From the NCBI RefSeq assembly GCF_934660935.1, contig NZ_CAKUIH010000011.1, positions 3,337 through 67,336 on the forward strand: a stretch of 64,000 nucleotides of DNA. The letters run 5' to 3'. Below are positions 25,692-34,395 of the stretch, piece by piece. Position 1 is the stretch's first letter, and the number at the start of each line of letters is the position of its first letter. Made by a program: the position numbers and the translations under genes. Below the pieces are notes generated by a model. That model was not told where the DNA came from and made no database searches. It worked only from the letters and a program-made list of their open reading frames with translations. This stretch comes from an uncultured Parolsenella sp. (GTDB taxonomy: Bacteria; Actinomycetota; Coriobacteriia; Coriobacteriales; Atopobiaceae).

Positions 25692-26562
25692 GAAAGCAGC
25701 CCTTGGAAAGGGTTTGAATGCGCTCTTCACTGAGACGGCGGCTGAATCAGGTTCCGAACCGGAGGCGTCTCTGCCAATTGCGAGTATTGTCAGGAATCCT
25801 GATCAGCCTCGTAAGAGTTTTGATGAGACGCAGCTTTCAGAGCTGTCAGACTCTATTAAGCAAAATGGTGTTCTCCAGCCTATTCTTGTCAGGAAAAAGG
25901 GCGATAAATACGAGATTGTTGCAGGAGAGCGTCGATATCAGGCAAGCAAGCTTGCTGGTCTGAAAGAGATCCCTGCAATTGTTCGTGAAATTGATGATGC
26001 TGAGGTCTTCCAGTTAGCTCTAATTGAAAATCTACAGCGATCTGACCTCACACCTATTGAAGAGGCAAGGGGATATAGGCAGCTCCTGGATACTAAGGGA
26101 CTCACTCAGGAGGGGCTAGCAAAGATTCTCTCGAAGTCTCGTTCTGCGATTGCAAACACGCTCCGTCTCATGGATCTTCCTCAAGAGGTTCAGGACTTGA
26201 TGGAGGAAGGTCAGATCACGGCGGGTCATGCTCGTGCAATTCTTGCTGTGCCTACTGAGGAAGGCAGAATCAAACTTGCCCAGAAGGTTGTTGCTGAGAA
26301 TCTGACCGTCCGACAGACAGAAAATCTCGCACCACTATTTTCTGTCACGCGCGATGAGATTAAGCCTAAGAATCCCGCACCTCAGTACTTTAAGAGGGCG
26401 GCGAGGACGCTGAGACAGGCTCTTGATACAACCGTTAAGGTTAAGCAGGTCCGTGGCAAGAACAAGATTGAAATCGAATTCAAGGATGAGGATGATCTTG
26501 CCCGTATCATCGATCAGCTGTCTTCCGGTTCTCAATCGCAGGAGAGCGCATGGGAAGACTAG
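25684..26562 (+). CDS. parB: Chromosome partitioning protein ParB/Spo0J
   Basis: A 292-residue CTP-dependent clamp that loads at parS. It starts GLGKGLNALF, the ParA-interacting end. The NPDQPRKSFDE and GERRYQASKLAGL blocks form the CTP-binding ParB/sulfiredoxin domain (about residues 30-120), including the LIENLQRSDLTPIEEA box. The helix-turn-helix follows (GLTQEGLAKILSKSRSAIANTLRL). A C-terminal dimerisation segment ends the protein. The start is GTG overlapping parA; the end overlaps the next ORF. Confidence 0.97.
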   Translation: MAKKAALGKGLNALFTETAAESGSEPEASLPIASIVRNPDQPRKSFDETQLSELSDSIKQNGVLQPILVRKKGDKYEIVAGERRYQASKLAGLKEIPAIVREIDDAEVFQLALIENLQRSDLTPIEEARGYRQLLDTKGLTQEGLAKILSKSRSAIANTLRLMDLPQEVQDLMEEGQITAGHARAILAVPTEEGRIKLAQKVVAENLTVRQTENLAPLFSVTRDEIKPKNPAPQYFKRAARTLRQALDTTVKVKQVRGKNKIEIEFKDEDDLARIIDQLSSGSQSQESAWED

Positions 26563-26795
26563 CAAAGTCACTAAACAGCGTGATGCTGATTGGTGGAGTG
26601 ACCGCCGTTGCTTGGAATCTACTCCTTGACGAGAGAGCTAAGCAGAGCGTCAGGGATGCCGCTGATCAGGTTGTCAGCCTAGGAAGTCATCTTCTCAACA
26701 CGTATATGGAGCCAAACCAAATGGCGAATGATGAGGCTGCGGCCGCATATAACAGGGCTTGGATCGAGCAGCAGTGGAGAGAAGCTGGCTACTAA
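26550..26795 (+). CDS. Small protein coupled to parB
   Basis: An 81-residue ORF with ATG inside the last codons of parB (13-base overlap). Residues about 10-26 are hydrophobic (VMLIGGVTAVAWNLLL), suggesting a membrane anchor or amphipathic helix, followed by an Ala/Gln/Asp-rich helical part ending QQWREAGY. I do not recognise a family. It is the last gene before a strong terminator, so it belongs to the parAB transcript. A role in anchoring segregation proteins is possible but is only guessed from position. Confidence 0.6.
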   Translation: MGRLAKSLNSVMLIGGVTAVAWNLLLDERAKQSVRDAADQVVSLGSHLLNTYMEPNQMANDEAAAAYNRAWIEQQWREAGY

Positions 26796-26857
26796 GGAAG
26801 GTTGACCAAAGAGCACGGTCAGAGGTCTTTGACCAAACACTCTAGTGGAAAATGAAA

Positions 26858-26891
26858 GGGGAGTAGAACAAAGGTTCTACTCCCCTATTTC
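26858..26891 (+). terminator. Rho-independent terminator of the parAB operon
   Basis: Perfect 12-base arms (26858-26869 and 26874-26885) enclose an AAAG loop and are followed by TATTTCT. Reading the other way it could also serve rlmN. Confidence 0.9.
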
Positions 26892-26939
26892 TACTTACCT
26901 ATTTACAACAGCGAACTACTTAGAGATGAGAGGGAAATC

Positions 26940-28001
26940 TTAAAGGTCCGCGTTGTGGCGCTGCGAAAGCTGACCGCAAGCAGCGTCGATATCGTTGCCG
27001 CGAGAGTTCCTGACGGTGGCCTCGACACCAACCTGTGCGAGCCTACGAACAAACATCTCAGCCTTTTCCTCGGTTGAGGGCTTAAGCTTCGATCCTTCGA
27101 GGTCATTGAGCTGAATGAGATTGACGTGAGACAGAGTTCCGCGGCAGAAATCACAGAGGGCGTCGAGCTCGGGCTTCGTATCGTTAACACCGCCGATGAG
27201 GGCATATTCGTACGTCGGACGGCGACCAGTGGCCTCAACATACTCGCCCATGACTTCGTGAAGGTGCGAGAGGGAGTACTTCTTCACGCCAGGCATGAGA
27301 ACGTTGCGCGTCGCCTGAACGGCGGAGTGGAGGGAGACGGCGAGGGTGAACTGCTCGGGCTCCTTGGAGAAGCGCCTGATCATAGGAATGAGCCCGCAGG
27401 TAGAGACGGTGAGGTGACGGGCGCCGATGCCAAGACCATCGGAGGAGTTAAGCATGCGCAGGGCTTTGAGGACTTCGTCGTAGTTATTGAAGGGCTCGCC
27501 CTGGCCCATCATGACGACGCTGGAAGCACGCGTCTGGAAATCCTCGCTGACATGGACAACCTGGTCATAGATTTCCGTTGCGGTGAGAGAGCGGGAAAAG
27601 CCACCCTGTCCGGTGGCGCAGAAAACGCATCCCATGCGGCAGCCCGCCTGAGTGGAGACGCAAACGGCGAGCTTGTTGCGGGTGGGCATGCCAACGCATT
27701 CAGCGCGCGTGCCATCCTCATAGGAAAGGAGATACTTGCGGCTGCCATCAGCGGAGATCTGACGAACGAGTTCGGAGGTTCCGCCAAGAGAGCAGTGCTC
27801 GGCAAGCTGGGCGCGAAGGGCGGCGGGGACGTTAGTCATCTCATCGAAGGAGGTAACGTGCTTTTTCCAAACCCAGTCCTCCACCTGCTTTGCGCGAAAG
27901 GCAGGCTGGCCAAGTTCGGTGACGAGCGCGACCAGTCGATCGTGAGAAAGAGTGCGAAGGTCGAGCTTGCGTCCGGATGAGTCGGTATCATTGAAGGGCA
28001 T
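26940..28001 (-). CDS. rlmN: 23S rRNA/tRNA adenine-C2 methyltransferase RlmN
   Basis: A 353-residue radical-SAM enzyme that makes 2-methyladenosine in 23S rRNA and in some tRNAs. The 4Fe-4S cluster motif is CRMGCVFC, preceded by KLAVCVSTQAG and followed by ATGQGGFSR. MGQGEPFNNYDEV and the C-terminal catalytic cysteine in GNDIDAACGQL are present. I start it at ATG 28001 (MPFNDTD) with an AAAGG upstream; the frame extends 18 codons further to 28055 without a good SD. Confidence 0.95.
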   Translation of the reverse strand: MPFNDTDSSGRKLDLRTLSHDRLVALVTELGQPAFRAKQVEDWVWKKHVTSFDEMTNVPAALRAQLAEHCSLGGTSELVRQISADGSRKYLLSYEDGTRAECVGMPTRNKLAVCVSTQAGCRMGCVFCATGQGGFSRSLTATEIYDQVVHVSEDFQTRASSVVMMGQGEPFNNYDEVLKALRMLNSSDGLGIGARHLTVSTCGLIPMIRRFSKEPEQFTLAVSLHSAVQATRNVLMPGVKKYSLSHLHEVMGEYVEATGRRPTYEYALIGGVNDTKPELDALCDFCRGTLSHVNLIQLNDLEGSKLKPSTEEKAEMFVRRLAQVGVEATVRNSRGNDIDAACGQLSQRHNADL

Positions 28002-28149
28002 GTCGCGGCCTTTCTGGCGTGACGAGGAATAGATTGCCGCAAATAGCAGCGACACGAGTGTATATCACGGGAGATGGAGGACTTGAGAAACCGTGCCTGT
28101 ACCTCGCAATCTGCGCAGCTTTAGCGGCCAGATGGACTGGAGCGACACA

Positions 28150-29142
28150 ATGGACGTGACTGAGTGCAAGGTGGCACTACTGTGCGGCGGCTGGTCAGAC
28201 GAGCGCGAGGTGTCCCTGACGAGTGGCCGCGAGTGCGCCAAGGCCCTCGCTGAAGCTGGATTCTCGAGCGTCGATATCTTTGATATCGCCGCCCCTGATT
28301 TCGTGACCTCGATCGCGAGTGGCAACTACGATGTTGCATTCGTGGCGCTTCATGGTCGCTATGGCGAGGATGGCTGCGTCCAGGGATTCCTCGAGCTCCT
28401 CGGCATTCCCTATACCTTCTCCGGAGTACTTGCGAGTGCCGTGGCCTCCGATAAGGCGATGGGCAAGGATATCTATCGCGAGCACGGCATCCCGACGCCG
28501 AAGGATGTCTGCCTCTTCCAGGGGGATGACGTCGATTTGGACTCCATTGTCTCCGCGCTTGGCCTTCCCCTCTTCGTCAAGCCCGTCTCGAGCGGCTCGA
28601 GCAATGGCGTTTCTCGCGTCGATGATGCCACAGAGCTCGCCTCCGCTATCGACGAGGCGTTTAAGTTTGATACGCGCGTCCTCATCGAAAGCGCGGTGAA
28701 GGGAACCGAGATTACGGTACCCGTCTTGGGCAACTCGAAGCCCGAGGCTCTGCCCGTGGTTGAGATTCGCTACGAGACTGCCTTCTATGACACAAACGTC
28801 AAGTACGAGGATCCCTCTAAGCACCATGTCATCCCGCCTGAGCTTCCGGATGCCGTCGTCGATCGCGCTCAGGAGCTTGCCTGCAGGGCCCATGTCGCGC
28901 TTGGCTGCATGGGTGCCTCACGCAGCGACTTCATCGTGGACGAGTCTGGTGAGCCCTACATTATCGAGACGAACATCATCCCCGGCATGACCGGTTCCTC
29001 CCTGCTTCCCGACTCCGCGCGCCGCGCGGGCAGGAATTTCCCGGACCTGTGCCGTTACCTCGTCGAGCTGGCGCTCGAGCGTGGCGCTCGCGGTACGTCC
29101 GATAAGCCGCGTACCTCTATGCCGGGAGAAGTCGAGTGCTAG
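28150..29142 (+). CDS. ddl: D-alanine--D-alanine ligase
   Basis: A 330-residue ATP-grasp enzyme that makes the D-Ala-D-Ala dipeptide for peptidoglycan. It begins KVALLCGGWSDEREVSLTSG, with the HGRYGEDG loop, the PVSSGSSNGVSRV nucleotide-binding segment, and the metal-site YIIETNIIPGMT near the C-terminus. I prefer ATG 28150, preceded by TGGAG; starts at 28132 and GTG 28093 are also in frame. It overlaps the DinG-like gene by seven bases. Confidence 0.93.
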   Translation: MDVTECKVALLCGGWSDEREVSLTSGRECAKALAEAGFSSVDIFDIAAPDFVTSIASGNYDVAFVALHGRYGEDGCVQGFLELLGIPYTFSGVLASAVASDKAMGKDIYREHGIPTPKDVCLFQGDDVDLDSIVSALGLPLFVKPVSSGSSNGVSRVDDATELASAIDEAFKFDTRVLIESAVKGTEITVPVLGNSKPEALPVVEIRYETAFYDTNVKYEDPSKHHVIPPELPDAVVDRAQELACRAHVALGCMGASRSDFIVDESGEPYIIETNIIPGMTGSSLLPDSARRAGRNFPDLCRYLVELALERGARGTSDKPRTSMPGEVEC

Positions 29143-32081
29143 AGCAGGGACAGAATAACGGCAGAAAGACAATCGCAGACATTCTTCTTCCGGAGACGCC
29201 GGAAAGCGTCGCGGCTGCGTATAGCCGCCTCGCCGAGCGTGCGAAGGTCGAGGATTTCGGCCTGCTAGAAGAAGACGTCGTGGTTCTCGACACGGAAACC
29301 ACTGGGCTATCTTTCGCGGATTGCCAGCTTACGGAGATTGCCGCGGCCCGCCTGCGTGGGCGGGAAGTGGTGGAGACCTTCCGCACCTTCGTAAACCCAG
29401 GCATGCCGATACCAAAGAACATCGCGGCGCTGACGCACATTACGGATGCTGACGTTGCGGATGCCCCGACGCCAGAAGAAGCGGTCGCAAGTCTGGCGGA
29501 GTTCGTTGGTGGCGCACCCGTGCTTGCTCACAACGCGACTTTCGACAGGACCTTCGTCGAGCGTGTTTCCGGCGGGCGAGAGGTTAGCGACATGTGGGTC
29601 GACACCCTCGCCCTCTCGCGCATCGCCCTGCCCAGGCTTGTGACGCACAAGCTCCAAGATATGGCCGAGGCATTTGGCTGCGACTCCGTGACTCACCGCG
29701 CCATGGATGACGTGGAGGCCCTGGCGGGCATGTGGAGGATTATCCTCTGTGCCCTCACGGATTTGCCTGCTGGTCTGCTCGAGGTCCTCGCCAACATGCA
29801 CCCCGAGGTCGAGTGGGCCTATCGACCCATTCTCTCTCACCTGGCCCTCGCGAATCCCGGTGTGCCGTTCTCCCTCGTTGGTGCGCGCCGCGAGCTCGTA
29901 GGCGATCTCAAGGTTTCGATGAGGCCCGATGTGGATGAAAAGCCCACTTCTGCGACCGCACCCTCCCGCGACGAGGTTTCCCAGGCATTTGGCCCCGATG
30001 GTGTCATCGCCTCCATGTACGAGGGCTATGAAGCGCGCTCGAGCCAGGTGGAGATGGCCGAGGAAGTGCGTTCGGCGCTGGAGAGCAAGACGCTCCGCTC
30101 CATCGAGGCTGGCACGGGTGTAGGGAAATCGGTGGCCTATCTCCTGCCGCTCGCTCTCTATGCGAAGAAAAACAACGTCACGTGTGGTGTCGCCACTAAG
30201 TCGAACGCGCTTACGGATCAGCTCGTTTCCCATGAGCTACCGACGCTTTCGGGAGCGTTGCCCGGGGGAGTGAGCTACACCTGCCTCAAGGGATATGACC
30301 ACTATCCATGCCTTCGCCGCCTGGGAAGGGCCGCCTCCGGTGACCTTCCCGTGGGCGAGGCGAGGCAGAATGGCCGCTCGGACGCCACGATTGCCGCGGA
30401 CATGCTCACTGCGATCGCGGTGACTTATGCCTACGCATGCCAATCCGTCGAGGGCGACCTGGACGCGCTTGGCATCAGGTGGGGAAGCGTCCCAAAGAGC
30501 ATGCTCACGGTTTCGTCAGGAGAATGCCAACGCTCTCGTTGTCCTTTCTATCCCAACCTCTGCATGCTCCATGGCGCCAGGCGCCGCGCGGCGTCGGCTG
30601 ACCTCGTTGTCACGAATCACTCGCTGCTGCTTAGAAATGTCGAGGCAGACGGCAAGATTTTGCCTCCGGTTCGAAACTGGGTCATCGACGAGGCCCACTC
30701 GTTTGAGAACGAGGCCCGTCGCCAATGGGCGCTCGAGGTCTCCGCGGAGCGCGCGCGGGCGCTCTTTGAGTCCCTTGGTGGCACGAAGACCGGCGTCATC
30801 GCTTCGTTCTCCGCGCTCGCCGCGGGTAGCGAGGCGGCAATGCCGGCGATGGGGCTCCTGGCGAAGGGTGCGAGCAGCACCCAGCGCGCGAGTGTCGCCT
30901 CTGCCGATTTCTTCGATGCGGTGAGGGGTCTCATTCGCCTCGCCCGTGGAGGCAACGGCTATGACACGGTCAACGTCTGGCTTGGTGATGAGAACCGCTC
31001 GACCGACGAGTGGGCCGCAGTCAGCGAGGCTGGTCTTGCGCTCATTGACCGTCTCGATGCCGCGCGCCATGACCTGGAGGGCGCACAGCGCGTCTGTTCG
31101 GCAGCCATCGAGAACCTGCCTGGTGACCTTGCGGACGCCTGCAGGCAGCTCGAGGAAATGTCGAAGGCGTGCCGTGTGATAGTCGAGGGCAAGGACGACT
31201 CGTACGTATGCTCCGCCGAAGTTTCTCGAGCGAAGAGACGCCAAGGTTTCGAGCGCCTCGTTGCCGAGAAGCTCGATGTGGGCGAGGAGCTTGCAGACCG
31301 CTGGTATCCCGAGATGCGGAGCGTTACGTTCTGCTCCGCCACGATGAGCGTTGACGGGGACTTCTCACACTTTGAGGAGTCCATGGGTCTCAACCGCCTG
31401 CCCGCGGCTCGTCATCGCGAGATTGCCCTGCCTAGCTGCTATGACTTCGACAGGAACATGTCTGTGGTCGTCGCCCGCGACCTTCCCGATCCGCGCGATT
31501 CCGGATATTTGGCTGCGCTCGAGAACCTGCTGTATGACGTGCACGTTGCGATGGGCGGCTCGGTGCTCACGCTGTTCACGAACCGCCGAGAGATGGAGCA
31601 GGTATACGCGGCTCTCTCCGACAGACTTGCCGCGGCTGGGATCGAGGTCGCGATGCAGGAACGTGGCTCCTCGACGCGGAGGCTGCGCGAGAAGTTCGTT
31701 TCCGAGAAGTCACTTTCCCTTATGGCACTCAAGTCGTTCTGGGAGGGATTCGATGCCGCGGGCGATACCCTGCGCTGCGTCGTTATCCCCAAGCTTCCGT
31801 TCTCGAGTCCCGCGGAGCCTCTGTCTCAGGAGCGTTCGAGCAGGGACCGCCAGGCCTGGAGGCGCTGGAGCCTTCCAGAGGCCGTGATTTCGCTCAAACA
31901 GGCTGCGGGGCGTCTCATTCGTACCTCGACCGATACGGGCGTACTCGTTCTCGCCGATAGCCGAATCACGACGAAGGGCTACGGAAAGACGTTCGTGAGG
32001 TCTCTTCCGTCGGCGAACGTTTCGGTGCTCGGCGCCGATATGGTTGGTCGATATCTGGAGTCGTGGAGAGAGAACCACTAG
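29136..32081 (+). CDS. dinG: DnaQ exonuclease-DinG helicase fusion
   Basis: A 981-residue protein. Residues about 45-220 form a DEDD exonuclease (VVLDTETTGLSF, LAHNATFDRTF, HRAMDDVEAL). After a linker, an XPD/DinG-type superfamily 2 helicase follows: Walker A EAGTGVGKS near residue 330, DEAH box VIDEAH, and C-terminal helicase motifs (LKSFWEGFDAAG, QAAGRLIRT). Cysteines spaced C-x4-C-x6-C (ECQRSRCPFYPNLC) plus an earlier Cys fit an iron-sulphur cluster, which the exonuclease-fused DinG of Bacillus lacks. The GTG start overlaps ddl. Likely role: DNA repair and structure resolution. Confidence 0.88.
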   Translation: MLEQGQNNGRKTIADILLPETPESVAAAYSRLAERAKVEDFGLLEEDVVVLDTETTGLSFADCQLTEIAAARLRGREVVETFRTFVNPGMPIPKNIAALTHITDADVADAPTPEEAVASLAEFVGGAPVLAHNATFDRTFVERVSGGREVSDMWVDTLALSRIALPRLVTHKLQDMAEAFGCDSVTHRAMDDVEALAGMWRIILCALTDLPAGLLEVLANMHPEVEWAYRPILSHLALANPGVPFSLVGARRELVGDLKVSMRPDVDEKPTSATAPSRDEVSQAFGPDGVIASMYEGYEARSSQVEMAEEVRSALESKTLRSIEAGTGVGKSVAYLLPLALYAKKNNVTCGVATKSNALTDQLVSHELPTLSGALPGGVSYTCLKGYDHYPCLRRLGRAASGDLPVGEARQNGRSDATIAADMLTAIAVTYAYACQSVEGDLDALGIRWGSVPKSMLTVSSGECQRSRCPFYPNLCMLHGARRRAASADLVVTNHSLLLRNVEADGKILPPVRNWVIDEAHSFENEARRQWALEVSAERARALFESLGGTKTGVIASFSALAAGSEAAMPAMGLLAKGASSTQRASVASADFFDAVRGLIRLARGGNGYDTVNVWLGDENRSTDEWAAVSEAGLALIDRLDAARHDLEGAQRVCSAAIENLPGDLADACRQLEEMSKACRVIVEGKDDSYVCSAEVSRAKRRQGFERLVAEKLDVGEELADRWYPEMRSVTFCSATMSVDGDFSHFEESMGLNRLPAARHREIALPSCYDFDRNMSVVVARDLPDPRDSGYLAALENLLYDVHVAMGGSVLTLFTNRREMEQVYAALSDRLAAAGIEVAMQERGSSTRRLREKFVSEKSLSLMALKSFWEGFDAAGDTLRCVVIPKLPFSSPAEPLSQERSSRDRQAWRRWSLPEAVISLKQAAGRLIRTSTDTGVLVLADSRITTKGYGKTFVRSLPSANVSVLGADMVGRYLESWRENH

Positions 32082-32101
32082 AGGCGGATGGTCGCTAAGA
32101 T

Positions 32102-32136
32102 GCGGGCGGGGATGATTCGGTTTCGTCCCCGCCCGC
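32102..32136 (+). terminator. Hairpin after the dinG-like gene
   Basis: Perfect 11-base GC arms (32102-32112 and 32126-32136) lie 20 bases after the stop. There is no T tract, so termination strength is uncertain. Confidence 0.55.
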
Positions 32137-32227
32137 TCGCTGAAGCGATGATTGTCGTGGCTATGTGGCTCTCCGCTGCGATTATGCGCGCCGTCGAATT
32201 ATTCCCACGACAAAGCGTGTGACCTGA

Positions 32228-33289
32228 TCATTTCCGGGACTGATAGCTTGCAAGCTTGCGCGCCGCCTTGTCGAGGTCGCGTCGTGCCGTGGCGCGCATC
32301 TCCGCACGAAGTTGCACGCTTGGACTGTCACTTTCGGAAAGGCCCGGATCCCTGTCCTCGAAGGTGACCTCGCTACCGAGTGCGAGGATGTGGCGGGGGA
32401 GCCAGTCGGCGCGAAAGTAGGGAACATCCACGAGGATGTGACCGTCTGGGTTTTCGCCTGCCGCGACGGCACCCTCCCAAGAGAGTACGGTCTTGGCTGC
32501 AAGGGGCGTGCAGGTGAGTCTCAGCACGCCCATATCCGGCCGTTCTGCCCCGGAAACGCGCGCGTGGACGGGCTTATCCTCAAGTTTGACGTCAGACATG
32601 CCTTCGGCCCTAAACGTGCGAGCCGCTCGTGCGTCGAGGTCATAGCCATCAATGAACCAGCCATCGTCTCCTATGCGCAGCGACAGGGGGACGAGGCGGC
32701 GCGTCTTAACGAGCGTGTCATTCTCCCCGCGGTACTTGAAGGTGATGGGAGGCTGCTCAACCTCTGTGTTCTCGTCGTTCTCTCGCGTTCCGCGGACGAT
32801 GGAGTGCGCACAGGCGACGAGGGCTTGGTGGGCTTCGGCTGAGACTTCCGAGTCAAGCGGCTCGTTCGTGCGGACGTAGCGGGTGGGGAAGAAAGTGTCT
32901 TCGAATTCGGTTCGAAGGGGGTCATTCTCGGCGAACCCCAGGAGGTCGAATGCGTCTGCAAAAACGTTTGCCTGTTCGGTCGTGAGACGTAGCCGCCAGG
33001 GGTGGGTTGTGGCTGCCGTGGCGCAGATGTCGCCACGCGACCCCTCGAGCGAATAGAAGGAGACGATGGGCTCGGAGGGGGAGTCCGACTTTGCCGGTGC
33101 GCCGTTGGCGAGATCGTTCAAGATCTCCAGAACCCTTCCCTCGGTAATGCCGAGGAGCCGTGCGAGGTCGGCGGGGTTGGTGGTGCCATGGGCGCGCCAA
33201 AGGGCGAAGACGACAGACAACATCTCGCTTAGCCTGCGCTCGACGGGACGCCCTCGCTGCGCGCGAGGCTTATCAATGGTGCTCGTCAT
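32228..33289 (-). CDS. WYL-domain transcriptional regulator (second of pair)
   Basis: A 353-residue protein with an N-terminal winged helix (ARLLGITEGRVLEILNDL, about residues 42-60) and a C-terminal WYL domain with its WCX extension (FIDGYDLDARAARTFRAEGM, about 215-235). WYL domains bind nucleic acid or small ligands and often act in DNA-damage or phage-defence regulation. It overlaps the upstream WYL gene by four bases (ATGA), like PafB-PafC pairs in Actinobacteria. Targets are unknown. Confidence 0.85.
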   Translation of the reverse strand: MTSTIDKPRAQRGRPVERRLSEMLSVVFALWRAHGTTNPADLARLLGITEGRVLEILNDLANGAPAKSDSPSEPIVSFYSLEGSRGDICATAATTHPWRLRLTTEQANVFADAFDLLGFAENDPLRTEFEDTFFPTRYVRTNEPLDSEVSAEAHQALVACAHSIVRGTRENDENTEVEQPPITFKYRGENDTLVKTRRLVPLSLRIGDDGWFIDGYDLDARAARTFRAEGMSDVKLEDKPVHARVSGAERPDMGVLRLTCTPLAAKTVLSWEGAVAAGENPDGHILVDVPYFRADWLPRHILALGSEVTFEDRDPGLSESDSPSVQLRAEMRATARRDLDKAARKLASYQSRK

Positions 33290-34260
33290 GAAATCGCCCC
33301 CTCGAGAAGTCCCCTCCAGGAATCGACAAGTTCAGTGGGCTCAAGAGGCCAAACGCCCCGCTCAACACACCACTTCGCTGCCGCATCGACGTCTTTTACG
33401 ATGCCGGTCCACACGCAAGCGCCACCCTGGCGACTTTGGATCGCTCCGGATTTTGGCCCTGATTTTTTGAACGCCTTGACCGCGTCTCGCCCAGCGTAAA
33501 GAACGGCTTTGACGTGGTCGTCTCCAATTTCGAAGGGGAGGAGGCGCCAGTCATTGATGTCAAAGTCCGCAGGGATTTCGTAGCGATCATCGTCCTCGCG
33601 CACTTTGACGCTCGTAGCGCGAGATAGGTTGTACGTGCGCATTGCGGGATCTCTACCCTCGCGTTCGCTTAGGCCCACAACGTACGTGGAACCCTTGAGC
33701 GAAAACATGCCCATGGGGCGCAGGATGCGCTTCTTGGGGCGCTTGTCTGCGACGGCCTGATAGGTGAGCTCGACGGGAATCCTGGAGCGCATGGCATTAG
33801 CCACGGTTTCCAGAATCAACGGATCGCAATCCGTCTTGGGAGAGGCGACATCGCCGGGACCGGCGCAGGTGGACAGCGTTACGCGAGGGATGGCCTCTCC
33901 GAGGGTTCGCCGTCCGGCGGTGGAAGGGCTTTCGGCGAGCGGGCGGAAGAGCGTGCCGAGGATACGAGCGTCCTCGTCGGCTTTTGCCGTGGGCTTGGCG
34001 AGAGAGCGCTGCCCGTCGAGTCGATAGCTCTTGGCGGTGCCATGGATTTCCTCGACGAGGAAGATGCCTTCCTCCTCTAGCTTTAGGCAATCGCGTCCAA
34101 ATGTCTTGTGGAACGACGTGACGGCGACATCACCGTAGAAGCGGTCCTTCAGATCAGAACCAGTCAGCGGTGTGCCTTCAGCAAGTTTGAGGGCCACGCG
34201 AGTGCGTAGGACTTCGCGGTGACCGATATGACCGCCCTTATTCGGGGAGCTTTTGGCCAT
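33286..34260 (-). CDS. WYL-domain transcriptional regulator (first of pair)
   Basis: A 324-residue partner of the previous gene. The N-terminal HTH region contains DLKDRFYGDVAVTSFHKTFGRDCLKLEEEGI; a WYL domain follows (ELTYQAVADKRPKKRILRPMGMFSLKGSTYVVGLSE). The start ATG 34260 has GAGGGGGA upstream; the frame is open to 34512 without support. It is transcribed divergently from the coiled-coil membrane protein. The paired layout suggests a heterodimeric PafBC-like regulator; this is inference. Confidence 0.83.
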   Translation of the reverse strand: MAKSSPNKGGHIGHREVLRTRVALKLAEGTPLTGSDLKDRFYGDVAVTSFHKTFGRDCLKLEEEGIFLVEEIHGTAKSYRLDGQRSLAKPTAKADEDARILGTLFRPLAESPSTAGRRTLGEAIPRVTLSTCAGPGDVASPKTDCDPLILETVANAMRSRIPVELTYQAVADKRPKKRILRPMGMFSLKGSTYVVGLSEREGRDPAMRTYNLSRATSVKVREDDDRYEIPADFDINDWRLLPFEIGDDHVKAVLYAGRDAVKAFKKSGPKSGAIQSRQGGACVWTGIVKDVDAAAKWCVERGVWPLEPTELVDSWRGLLEGAIS

Positions 34261-34395
34261 GGTGTCCCCCTCACTTGAGGTTGGTGCTCCGACAGCTGTT
34301 ACCATGTCAGCAATGATCACTCCTGGGTGTTCCCACATTTTATTATGTGTTATTCCACCCCGGTGTGACCGGTGTTTCGCGGAAGGGGACATTAT

